This document shows, piece by piece, positions 9,178 to 16,541 of a stretch of 64,000 bases of DNA. Both the position numbers and the translations under genes were made by a program. This stretch comes from Christensenellaceae bacterium (GTDB lineage Bacteria > Bacillota > Clostridia > Christensenellales > UBA1750), in assembly GCA_031280685.1 (NCBI GenBank), contig JAITGM010000010.1, positions 124,001-188,000 on the forward strand, in the 5' to 3' direction. A model generated the notes under the pieces. It saw only the letters and a list, made by a program, of their open reading frames with translations. It was not told the DNA's origin and did not search any database. Numbering within the stretch: position 1 is the stretch's first letter; each line of letters starts with the position of its first letter.

Positions 9178-9232
9178 GCTTGCGGCAGGCGAAAAAAGCG
9201 GCAAAAGTCCGTTTTTTTCGCTTGCCGCAAGC
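9178..9232. repeat. 20-bp near-perfect inverted repeat
   Basis: GCTTGCGGCAGGCGAAAAAA (9178-9197) pairs with 9213-9232 over all 20 positions with a single G-T wobble; loop 15 bases. The arm ends are A6/T6, so on either strand it could act as a terminator. Part of the hairpin cluster upstream of the phage genes. Confidence 0.7.
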
Positions 9233-9294
9233 GCGAGCGCAGCGAGCGTTGGCCCGAAGCCGTACCCATTTCGCCTTGCTCAAGGCCACCCAAG

Positions 9295-9325
9295 GAACAA
9301 GGCCGCGCGAAGCGCGGCCTTGTTC
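9295..9325. repeat. 14-bp perfect inverted repeat with GAA loop
   Basis: GAACAAGGCCGCGC (9295-9308) and its exact complement (9312-9325) with a GAA loop. Its right arm shares four bases with the left arm of the next, longer hairpin, so only one of the two can fully form at a time. Confidence 0.75.
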
Positions 9326-9378
9326 TGCCTCAGCCCCCGGCAAGGGCCTTTAGCCCTTGCCGGGGGCTGAGGCAGAAC
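9322..9378. repeat. 26-bp perfect inverted repeat with 5-base loop
   Basis: The 26-base arms 9322-9347 and 9353-9378 are exact reverse complements (GTTCTGCCTCAGCCCCCGGC and so on) around the loop CTTTA. No T run follows. This is the strongest palindrome in the window. Confidence 0.85.
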
Positions 9379-9648
9379 GCTATCGGGCCAATCACGGCGC
9401 AAACGAAGCTCAAGGGTGGCTGGAGCGGCCGGTCGCGCGAGGTAAAAAGCAAACGCCGATCTTGCCCTTTCTAAGAAAAGGGCAAGAAGAAAGAGAGCGG
9501 GCATCGGCAAAAAAGCTGGCAACCGCCGAAAAGAGCCCTTCTGATCAGGATTTGGGCGGGTGGGGCACGTAAGCGCCTTTCTAAGAAAACGCGCCAGGGC
9601 TGCCGTGCTAGCCTAGGCCCAAGAAACAAGGGAAGGAGGACAAGACTG
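9379..9648. other. Leader region before the phage gene cassette
   Basis: No gene is supported in 9094-9648; the frames are shadows across the palindromes. Besides the hairpins listed, 9460-9471 and 9478-9489 form a perfect 12-bp stem (TTCTTGCCCTTT, loop CTAAGA), and the core CCTTTCTAAGAAAA occurs again near 9577-9590. No convincing sigma-A promoter is visible before the portal gene. No att-like direct repeat shared with the 16.3-16.5 kb side was found by eye. Confidence 0.5.
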
Positions 9649-11175
9649 ATGCAAAAAACAGAACTGCCATGCGAGCCCGAGGCGCTGGTGCAGAAGCTAA
9701 TGGGCCTGTACCGCGGCTTCCGCGAAGGTTCGAGGATGATCGAAGAAAAGTATGCGCGCAACCACAGGCTGTATCTGGAGCAGACGCTGGGGAGGGAAAG
9801 CGGCGAAGCCCCGCGCACGGGCACGCCGGTGCTCTACGCGACCTACCGGCAGGAGCTGAGCGACGCCATGGAATTGATCCCTGAAGCGATCTTCCTGGCG
9901 CGAAAGGCGGGCGACGAGCAAAGGGCGGCGAAATTTACGGCCCTGAGCCGCGCCAGCCTGGAGAGAATGGGCTTTGCCGAGGAGTATTTGCGGGTTTGCG
10001 AATACCGCGCGCGTTATGGAACCGGCTACACCGAATGCTCGATGGATGGTGGCGAGCCACTGATCCGGGCCTTTGACCCGAGGGCGATCTTCCCCGACCC
10101 GCTCTGCGAAGACATACAGGAGGGACGGGCGCTGATCAAGCTGAGCCTGCACCCAAAGGAGCACTATGAGCGCAACTACCCCGAAGCCTTTGAAAGGATG
10201 CGGCCCGGCGACGAACCGAGCGGCATGCCCCTTGCGGATGGGGAACTGATCCCCCTGCTGAGCTTTTACCTAAAGGAACGGCAGGGTGGCAAGGCGGCCC
10301 TGCACCTGATCAAGATCGCTGGGGGAGAGCTTCTCTATGATTCAAGGGCGGAGCACCCAAACGGGCTTTATGCCCACGGCGAATACCCCTTCGTGGCCTG
10401 GCATTACGACAGGCTGCCGGGCACGCCCTGGGGATTTGGGAGCTTCGACTACCTGGCCCCAGTGCAGGGCTACATCGACAAGTTGGACTCCCTGGTGATG
10501 CGGAACCTCGCCCGTGCGGCCAAACCAAGGCTCATCGTAAGCAGATCATCAGGGATTGACCCGGAGCAGCTTCGCGATGAGAACGAGGAGATCATCGAGG
10601 CCGACCGCCTCGACGAGAGTGCCCTGCGCTGGCAGCCGAGCGCGCAGATGCCGGGCTACGCCATCGAAATGCTAAACCTCAAGGCGGAGATGCTCAAGCG
10701 CGAAAGCGGCGAAAACGGAGTGTCGCGCGGGGAAAGCGGCGCTGTCAAGGGGCTTTCGGGCGCTGCGATCTCGATGCTGCAAGCTGCCGGCAGCAAGCGC
10801 GCGAATCTTTCGCAATTCGCCATCAACAACGCCTTCATGCGCATGGTGCGCCAGCTCACGAGCAACCTCATTGAGCATGGGGACGCGGAGCTAAGCTACC
10901 GCGACGGGGAAAGCTACCTGAGCCTGGGCCCCGAGTACGCGGGCGCCGGCTGGGAGTTCGACCTGGAAGTGCGGCTGCAGCGAATGCCGCAATACCAGAG
11001 CGTCTATCAAAATCAGCTGCTCATGCAGCTGGTGCAGATGCAGGTGCTGCCGGCGCGCGCCGCGCTGGAGCTTATGGACATCGAGGATAAGGCCTCGATT
11101 CTCTCCCTGGCGGACAGGGAGGCGCAGGAAAAAGAAAGAAGGAGTGAAAACCATGCTGAAACCGAAGCTGTTTAA
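9649..11175 (+). CDS. Phage portal protein, podovirus type
   Basis: The dodecameric ring at one capsid vertex through which DNA enters and leaves. The 508-residue protein has the usual portal composition: an N-terminal helical part (VQKLMGLYRGFREGSRMIEEKY), a central wing/stem with RAFDPRAIFPDPLCEDIQEG and ALIKLSLHPKEHY, the domain YPFVAWHYDRLPGTPWGFGS, and a C-terminal helical crown region GLSGAAISMLQAAGSKRANL. DPRAIFPDP and the DxLVMRNLARAAKPR block are typical of portals from short-tailed phages. Strong GGAAGGAGG site before ATG. It is first in a co-oriented set of virion genes with no terminase upstream, which is abnormal. Reading frame is intact. Base composition matches the host. Confidence 0.85.
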   Translation: MQKTELPCEPEALVQKLMGLYRGFREGSRMIEEKYARNHRLYLEQTLGRESGEAPRTGTPVLYATYRQELSDAMELIPEAIFLARKAGDEQRAAKFTALSRASLERMGFAEEYLRVCEYRARYGTGYTECSMDGGEPLIRAFDPRAIFPDPLCEDIQEGRALIKLSLHPKEHYERNYPEAFERMRPGDEPSGMPLADGELIPLLSFYLKERQGGKAALHLIKIAGGELLYDSRAEHPNGLYAHGEYPFVAWHYDRLPGTPWGFGSFDYLAPVQGYIDKLDSLVMRNLARAAKPRLIVSRSSGIDPEQLRDENEEIIEADRLDESALRWQPSAQMPGYAIEMLNLKAEMLKRESGENGVSRGESGAVKGLSGAAISMLQAAGSKRANLSQFAINNAFMRMVRQLTSNLIEHGDAELSYRDGESYLSLGPEYAGAGWEFDLEVRLQRMPQYQSVYQNQLLMQLVQMQVLPARAALELMDIEDKASILSLADREAQEKERRSENHAETEAV

Positions 11176-11587
11176 GGAGCGGGCCGCGGAGGCACAGCCC
11201 TCGGAGGGGCTGGAAGGCTTGCAGGCGACGCTCGAGGAGCTGGGCATCGAGCCTGGCGACGCCGAAGGCATCCTCCGCCAGGTAGTGGAGCGCTCGCGCG
11301 GGCAGAGGGAGCTCGCCGCGCGGGTTTTGGACGCGATTGAAGCGATCGGCGACGAGAACTTCACCCTGGAAGCCCTGCGCGCCAACGAAAAGGCGATGCG
11401 CGAGCTTGAACGCGGCGCGCCCACGGGTGAAATCTACCGCAAATACTTCATGAAGGCCAAGCTGCCCCGCAGCGAAAGGGACGCGAACCTGGGCGCGGGC
11501 GCCGCGCGGGGCATGGAACTGAGCCGGGAGGACATTGAGAGGATCTCTGAGTATGTGGACAGGACGGGCAAGGTCTTTCAGCTTTAA
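11153..11587 (+). CDS. Probable capsid scaffold or head-assembly protein
   Basis: A 144-residue, charged, mostly helical protein (Glu/Arg-rich; ERSRGQRELAARVLDAIEAIG; C-terminal LSREDIERISEYVDRTGKVF). It overlaps the end of the portal gene and lies just before the capsid gene, the position at which phages carry scaffold proteins; the function is inferred from position and composition. The ATG at 11153 has AGGAG 8 bases upstream; a GTG at 11144 is the alternative. No protease domain is visible. Confidence 0.5.
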   Translation: MLKPKLFKERAAEAQPSEGLEGLQATLEELGIEPGDAEGILRQVVERSRGQRELAARVLDAIEAIGDENFTLEALRANEKAMRELERGAPTGEIYRKYFMKAKLPRSERDANLGAGAARGMELSREDIERISEYVDRTGKVFQL

Positions 11588-11662
11588 CCCGCCTAAATCA
11601 CCCTAAAACGCCGCTTTAAGTGTTGCGACAAGAAGCGAAAACGACGAAGGAGGAACCAAAAC

Positions 11663-12613
11663 ATGCCCGTGAACAACAGCCAGACCCTGGGCCTGCATTC
11701 GACGCTGCAGAACTACTACGACGGCAAGCTGCTTTTGGAGATGGAGAAGAGGCTGGTCTATTACCAAAACGGCCAGAGGAAGGCGCTGCCCGAGCACAAT
11801 GGGCGCACGGTCGAATTCTGGCGCTACGCGCCCTTTGCGCCCATCACCACGGCCCTGAGCGAGGGCGTGGTGCCCGATGGGCAGACTTTGGCGATGGAGA
11901 AGGTCATCGCGAGCGTGGAAACCTACGGCGGCTACGTTTCCACCACCGACGTGCTCACGCTCAGCGGCGTGAACACCGAAACGAACTACCTGGTTGACCT
12001 GATGGCCAAGCAGGGCGCCCTGACCCTGGATCACCTCGTCCGCGACGTGATTTCGGGCGGCAGCGCGGCCATTTACGCGGGTGGTAAGGCCGGAAGGGCC
12101 GAAGTCGGCCAGAGCGCCGTCCTGACCATTCAGGACATCCGCAAGGCGGTGCGCAGGCTCGAAAAGCTGGGGGCGCCGAAGTTCAACCGGGGCGGGATGG
12201 GCTATTACAAGGCCATCATCGGGCCGGACGCGAAGTACTCGCTGCAATCCGACCCCCTTTGGGAGGACAAGGCAAGCTACCAGCAGGCCGAGCAGATCGA
12301 AAACGGCGAGCTGGGCAAGCTCTTTGGGGTAATCTTCATCGAATCGACCGAAGCCAAGGTGTTTTCAGGCGTGGGCAATGCCGGCGCCGACCTTGGCGCC
12401 ACGGTGGTCTTTGGCGAGGATGCCTACGGAGTGGTTGACCTTGGCACCGTGGGGGACACTCCGGTGCGTACCATCATCAAGCCCCTGGGTTCCGCGGGCT
12501 CGAGCGACCCGCTCGACCAGATCGCCACGGTTGGCTGGAAGGTGAACGGCTTCACCTCGGTCATCCTCAACGAGAACTGGCTGGTTCGCATCGAGCACGG
12601 CATCGAAGCCTAG
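11663..12613 (+). CDS. Major capsid protein, N4-gp56 family
   Basis: Shell subunit of an icosahedral head. The 316-residue sequence matches the N4-gp56-type capsid family in order: an N-terminal LxxYYDGKLLLEMEKRLVYYQ arm, the GRTVEFWRYAPFAPITTALSEG segment, GGYVSTTDVL, then LEKLGAPKFNRGGMGYYKAIIGPDAKYSL, GKLFGVIFIES and a C-terminal ATVGWKVNGFTSVILNENWLVRIE. All key blocks are present and the frame is intact. AAGGAGGA ribosome site. A strong terminator directly follows, as often seen after phage capsid genes. Confidence 0.92.
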   Translation: MPVNNSQTLGLHSTLQNYYDGKLLLEMEKRLVYYQNGQRKALPEHNGRTVEFWRYAPFAPITTALSEGVVPDGQTLAMEKVIASVETYGGYVSTTDVLTLSGVNTETNYLVDLMAKQGALTLDHLVRDVISGGSAAIYAGGKAGRAEVGQSAVLTIQDIRKAVRRLEKLGAPKFNRGGMGYYKAIIGPDAKYSLQSDPLWEDKASYQQAEQIENGELGKLFGVIFIESTEAKVFSGVGNAGADLGATVVFGEDAYGVVDLGTVGDTPVRTIIKPLGSAGSSDPLDQIATVGWKVNGFTSVILNENWLVRIEHGIEA

Positions 12614-12621
12614 GGAAATGC

Positions 12622-12661
12622 GGGGCGCCGGGTTTTGCTTGAGCCCGGCGCCCCTTTTTTT
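12622..12661 (+). terminator. Terminator after the major capsid gene
   Basis: Perfect 11-bp stem GGGGCGCCGGG / CCCGGCGCCCC (12622-12632, 12644-12654), then seven T residues. It lies inside the cassette, nine bases after the capsid stop codon, and would reduce transcription of the downstream connector and tail genes relative to capsid. Confidence 0.9.
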
Positions 12662-12689
12662 GGGAAGGGACCTTGGAAGGAGGAAGACC

Positions 12690-13259
12690 ATGAAGGTATC
12701 CACGCTCATGAGCCTGTTCTTAAAGAAGCTCGGGCACGGCGGAACCGACCTTGAATACCCAGACACCGCACTTGACTACGCGCCCGAGGCGCTGAGCTAC
12801 CTAAACGAGGGCTATTTTAAGGCTCTGGCCAAGCTTAGGCCCGTAAGGGAGGAAGAAATCAGCCTGGACGCGCTCGGCTGCTTCGACCCAGGGGCGTTTT
12901 CATTGCCCGCGGTTTCGATCCGCTACCTCATTCGCGGGGGAAGGCGGCGGCGCTGCTACCTGCCCGTGAAGCGAGGCATGAAGCCCTGCTTTTTGCCCGG
13001 CGGCAAGGCGGGCGAAACGCTCTGCGTGGGGTACGAATTCGACCCGCCGCAGCTAAGCTCGGACGAAGACGAGCCGCTGCTTGAGCCCGAGTTCATCCAC
13101 AGCGTGCTAGCCGATTATGCGGCGGCGCGGGTGCTGGAAGCAAGGGGCGAAACCGCGCAGGCAGGCGCGCTGTATGGCGCGTTCGAAAGGGCGCTTTTGC
13201 TGCTCAGGCCCCCGCGCGGGCCGTTCGAAAATAAGTACAAGGCCTGGGAAGGGCTTTAG
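12690..13259 (+). CDS. Phage head-tail adaptor (connector) protein
   Basis: A 189-residue protein placed after the capsid gene, where podoviruses carry the adaptor that docks beneath the portal. Its C-terminal half has the pattern of such proteins: an acidic LLEPEFIHSVLADYAAARVLE helix followed by ETAQAGALYGAFERAL, as in gp4/tail-tubular-A-like adaptors. The middle is beta-rich (SIRYLIRGGRRRRCYLPV). ATG at 12690 has AAGGAGG 6-7 bases upstream; earlier in-frame codons lie in the terminator. Assignment rests on pattern and position. Confidence 0.6.
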   Translation: MKVSTLMSLFLKKLGHGGTDLEYPDTALDYAPEALSYLNEGYFKALAKLRPVREEEISLDALGCFDPGAFSLPAVSIRYLIRGGRRRRCYLPVKRGMKPCFLPGGKAGETLCVGYEFDPPQLSSDEDEPLLEPEFIHSVLADYAAARVLEARGETAQAGALYGAFERALLLLRPPRGPFENKYKAWEGL

Positions 13260-13271
13260 AAAGGGGCGCTT

Positions 13272-14708
13272 ATGCGGCAGACCATCGCGTACTTCACGGG
13301 GCTGGACGAAAGGCTGGGCCCCCTCGCGGGCGACGCCTCGGCGGCACGCAGCGCGCTGAACCTCAGCACGGATTACGGCCGTTTGGCCAGCGCGCCGGGC
13401 GCCGTGCCGGAGATCGACGAGCCGGTGCCCTGCCTCCACCCCACGCGCCTGACCGTGTTTTCGGACCGAATCGAGGGCCAGACCTTCCACTATGTGGTCG
13501 TTGGTGGGAAGGAAGGCGTTTACGCCCACAAAAACGGAGCCTGGCAGGCCATTTTTGAAGGGGAATCGAATGGGGATTGGGGCTTTTTGACCTACCAGAA
13601 GGGGGAGAATACCCTGCTGCTCTTCGGCGACGGGCTTTCGCCGGTGCAGGTCTGGGACGGCGAAACGGCGCAGGCCTCCCCTCTCCCCGGTGCGCCCGGC
13701 AAGGGGCGCTTCTTCGCCCTGAACTATGAACGGGTCTGGATGGGCGGGGACATTGAGCACCCAGATAGGCTGTATTATTCCCGCGCCATGGACGTCGAAA
13801 ACTGGACGCCCTCGGTCGAGATCCCCGACCAGGGCGGCGGCTTCGTGGAGCTGCCGACCTTCGACGGGGGCGAAACGACCGGGATCTACAAGGTGGGCGG
13901 CGATCTATGCATCTTAAAGTCCACCACGGCACTGCTGCTCTATGGCTCCTCGCCAGCCAGCTACCAAGTGATGGAAATGACAGGGAATCTGGGTACCATC
14001 GCGGGGCGCAGCGCCGCCGTGCTGGGACAGAGCGGCTTTTTCCTCACGAGCCACGGCATCGGGGTGCAATCGGGCACCGCGCTCTCGCTGCTGGACGACC
14101 GCAAGCTGCCCTGGCTCTTCGATCCTGGTTACGGCGGCGAAAACGACGGGATTTTGCGACCCCTTGGGGCAGCCTTCGGGCGCTGCGCGGCGGGCATCGC
14201 CCACAACGAGAGGCTCTATTTCACCCTTCCCTTGGGCGAGGACGAGCAAAACTCCCTCCTGCTTGAGTATGACGCGGGCAGGCAGCACTACATGCTGCAC
14301 AGCGGCGCGCCGATCCTCTCGCTTTGCAAGGCCGGGGCGATGCGCGAAAGGCTGCTCGCCCTAACCGCGGACGGAAGGGTGCTTGCCTGGGGCACGGCGC
14401 CGCACAGCCCCTACGCGCCGGCCCTTTGGCAGACGCCTTGGCTGGACTTTGGCACGAACCGGCTCAAGACGCTTTGCGGGGCCTCGCTGTTTGGCAAGGT
14501 CTTTTCGGGCGGGCGCCACGCCGCGGTGAAACTCGTCATCGAAAGCGAGAAGGGCCGTAAAAGTCGCATTCTATCGCCCAGGCGCGGCGGGGACGAGCTT
14601 TATCGCTTCGTGTTCCGCCTGCCGGGGCGGCGCTTCCGGCTAAAAATCGAATCCGTGGGCGATACCGGCTTTTGCTTCACCGGCGGGCTGGAAATGGAGG
14701 TGAACTAA
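13272..14708 (+). CDS. Phage stopper/tail hub protein, P22 gp10-like
   Basis: A 478-residue beta-rich protein likely forming the plug or nozzle below the adaptor. Repeated short strands suggest a propeller. The block NYERVWMGGDIEHPDRLYYS followed by MDVENWTP is characteristic of packaged-DNA stabilising and tail-hub proteins of short-tailed phages. GTIAGRSAAVLGQSGFFLTSHGI fits the same family. AAAGGGG ribosome site five bases before ATG; 12 bases after the adaptor gene. Frame intact. Confidence 0.65.
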   Translation: MRQTIAYFTGLDERLGPLAGDASAARSALNLSTDYGRLASAPGAVPEIDEPVPCLHPTRLTVFSDRIEGQTFHYVVVGGKEGVYAHKNGAWQAIFEGESNGDWGFLTYQKGENTLLLFGDGLSPVQVWDGETAQASPLPGAPGKGRFFALNYERVWMGGDIEHPDRLYYSRAMDVENWTPSVEIPDQGGGFVELPTFDGGETTGIYKVGGDLCILKSTTALLLYGSSPASYQVMEMTGNLGTIAGRSAAVLGQSGFFLTSHGIGVQSGTALSLLDDRKLPWLFDPGYGGENDGILRPLGAAFGRCAAGIAHNERLYFTLPLGEDEQNSLLLEYDAGRQHYMLHSGAPILSLCKAGAMRERLLALTADGRVLAWGTAPHSPYAPALWQTPWLDFGTNRLKTLCGASLFGKVFSGGRHAAVKLVIESEKGRKSRILSPRRGGDELYRFVFRLPGRRFRLKIESVGDTGFCFTGGLEMEVN

Positions 14709-14711
14709 GGA

Positions 14712-15326
14712 ATGGCGGACTCCTTCCGCGTGGAAACGGTGCCGACGCCGCGGCTGGATCTATATGGCGCCTTTGCGCGCGACCTCGCCTACTTCATGGC
14801 GCATGAGCAGAGCCCGCCGCCGCAGGCGCGCTCTGCGCTGGCGGCAGAGCAAGAGAAGATCAACAAGTTTTTGCTCTACGTCAACGAATCCTTCATCATC
14901 AAGGGCTTTTCCAAATACAACCCGAGCGCGGCAGAGCCTGCCGATTCCGACATGCTGGCGAGCTTCAACAGCCTGAGCCTGAACATCGGCGCTTCGCCCA
15001 CGATCTTTGCGCAGTTCAGCCTGAGCGCCGCAGCGCCAGCGCATCTCTTCCTGCTCTTTAGCCTGCAGGGCGTCTGGACGCCGCCTGCGGATGGCAGCGG
15101 CGTGCTGACGATCGGCCTCAAGCTGGGGAACGAGCAGGCGGCGAGCTGGAAGCACAGCCTGCAAGGCAGCTTTGACGGCGCGCAAAACAGCATCGTTTTG
15201 CCAAACCGCGCCGCGGGGCAGCATTCCATCGCCCTGACGGCGGCCTTAAGCGCCGGGCAGCTAAGCGTGCCAATCGACGGGGCCTACGCGGGCGGGTACC
15301 TGAAGCTCAAGGCCGCGCAGGATTAA
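14712..15326 (+). CDS. Unknown virion-cassette protein
   Basis: I do not recognise this 204-residue protein. The first 85 residues are helical (LDLYGAFARDLAYFMAHEQ, LAAEQEKINKFLLYVNESF). The rest looks like a beta sandwich rich in Ser/Ala/Leu (TIFAQFSLSAAAPAHLFLLFSLQG; AGQHSIALTAALSAGQLSVPIDG). It starts three bases after the hub gene, so it belongs to the same transcript. Position suggests a minor tail or capsid decoration protein, but nothing in the sequence proves that. Confidence 0.55.
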   Translation: MADSFRVETVPTPRLDLYGAFARDLAYFMAHEQSPPPQARSALAAEQEKINKFLLYVNESFIIKGFSKYNPSAAEPADSDMLASFNSLSLNIGASPTIFAQFSLSAAAPAHLFLLFSLQGVWTPPADGSGVLTIGLKLGNEQAASWKHSLQGSFDGAQNSIVLPNRAAGQHSIALTAALSAGQLSVPIDGAYAGGYLKLKAAQD

Positions 15327-15363
15327 GAACAGGGCCAAAGCAAGGCCAAGAAGGAGGAAAACC

Positions 15364-16242
15364 ATGGCAAGTTACGACAAAAGCAAGGATACGAACTATA
15401 CTCTCCTCGTGCAGCAGGCGCTTTCCGCGATGGGCGCCAACCTCGGCCCAGCGGGAATCGACGGCAAGTGGGGCGCCTACACAGACAGCGCGTACAAGGC
15501 CAACCAAAGCGTCGTAGATGCGATGCTCTATGGCGGGAGCTCATCCTCGGCCTACGGGTATGCCCCGCAGGCGCCGCAGATGCCTGAACTGAGCCTGCAA
15601 GGCGTTTCCGTGCCCGCCTCGCACGACTACTCGTACTATTACTCGATCGGCGACGCGCTCGAGGCCGAAAATTATGAGCGCCAAAAACAGCAGGCAGAAA
15701 GCCGGCTGCAAGGCGCGCAAGCCCAGCTTGAAACCGACCTTGACCAGACCAAGGCGGGCATCGCCGCCAACAGCACGGCGCGGGGCTTCGGGCGCTCGAC
15801 CTACGTGACCGATTCGCTGCTCTATGCAGATAATGCGGCCGCAGGCCAGCGCCAGAGCCTGCTCAGCGACTTTTCGCAGACCCTGCTCTATCTGGATGCG
15901 GCCCGTCATTCAGGCGCGGCGCGTTACGCTTCCGGCGCCTACGAAAACCAGCAGAGCCGCATCGCGGCGGCCGAGATGGCCAACGCCCAGATCGCCAACC
16001 AACAGGCCCTGGCGGTGTGGAATGCCCAAATGGATGCCTACAACCGCGCGCTGAGCGGCTACGAGCAGGCCAGTTCCAGCCTTGGCAGCTACTCGGCCGC
16101 TCTTTCGAGCGGCTCCTCGCGAAGCGCGGGCAGTTCCAGGGCCTCATCGGCCGCCAAAAGCGCGGCGGCGGCCAGCCCCGCGAAGCAGAGCCTGGCCAGC
16201 CAGGCGGCCAGCGTGCTCAAGCAAACCATCAGAGTGCGCTGA
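15364..16242 (+). CDS. Internal virion/ejection-like protein with N-terminal peptidoglycan-binding-like motif
   Basis: A 292-residue protein. Residues 14-45 resemble a peptidoglycan-binding-1 repeat (VQQALSAMGANLG, IDGKWGAYTDSAYKANQ). Then comes a Ser/Tyr-rich linker, a long helical or coiled-coil stretch from about 100 to 235 rich in Gln/Ala (ERQKQQAESRLQGAQAQLE; AEMANAQIANQQALAVWNAQ), and a low-complexity Ser/Ala tail. GFGRSTYVTDSL is typical of internal head proteins of podoviruses that are ejected into the cell wall. AAGGAGGA site before ATG. Last gene of the cassette; followed by a terminator. Confidence 0.5.
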   Translation: MASYDKSKDTNYTLLVQQALSAMGANLGPAGIDGKWGAYTDSAYKANQSVVDAMLYGGSSSSAYGYAPQAPQMPELSLQGVSVPASHDYSYYYSIGDALEAENYERQKQQAESRLQGAQAQLETDLDQTKAGIAANSTARGFGRSTYVTDSLLYADNAAAGQRQSLLSDFSQTLLYLDAARHSGAARYASGAYENQQSRIAAAEMANAQIANQQALAVWNAQMDAYNRALSGYEQASSSLGSYSAALSSGSSRSAGSSRASSAAKSAAAASPAKQSLASQAASVLKQTIRVR

Positions 16243-16261
16243 CCTTCGCCCCGGTCGCGCA

Positions 16262-16293
16262 AGGCGCCCAAACAAATTTGGGCGCCTTTTTTT
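16262..16293 (+). terminator. Terminator at the end of the phage cassette
   Basis: Perfect 11-bp stem AGGCGCCCAAA / TTTGGGCGCCT with a CAAA loop, continuing into seven T residues (16287-16293). Confidence 0.9.
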
Positions 16294-16400
16294 CGTTATT
16301 TAACTCCTCGCAATGGTGATAGGGAACCGCAACGCGCAGGATCGGCTTGCTTTCTTTTTTTTGGCGCGGGGAGGGGAGCGTGAAGCTGCGTGGGCCAGCC

Positions 16401-16494
16401 GGCAGCGAAGCTGCCACTGCCGCGCAGCGGCAGTTGAATCAACGCATAAGGCTAGGCCTGCACCTCCGGGAGGGGGCAATCTCAATTCCCCCTC
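16401..16494. repeat. Cluster of three hairpins on the right side of the phage cassette
   Basis: GGCAGC-GAA-GCTGCC (16401-16415) is followed one base later by CTGCCGC-GCA-GCGGCAG (16417-16433). A third pair, GAGGGGG / CCCCCTC (16470-16476, 16488-16494), follows. No gene lies between the terminator and 16541. Together with the palindromes at 9178-9489 they bracket the phage genes. Confidence 0.6.
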
Positions 16495-16541
16495 GAGGGC
16501 CCGAAGGGTCGCCCCTGGGCAAGATCGAAAAAGCGAGCTTT

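Noticed and set aside
9079-9572. Several short frames on both strands in the leader of the phage cassette
   Set aside because: They run through perfect palindromes, mirror each other across strands, and have no ribosome sites or protein-like composition.
9649-16242. Functional prophage or classical gene-transfer agent
   Set aside because: No terminase, integrase, lysis or regulatory genes, and no long-tail gene set such as GTAs carry, so neither label is supported from this window.
9094-16541. Flanking att direct repeats for the phage cassette
   Set aside because: Compared both flanks by eye; only short coincidental matches such as CTAGGCC, nothing convincing.
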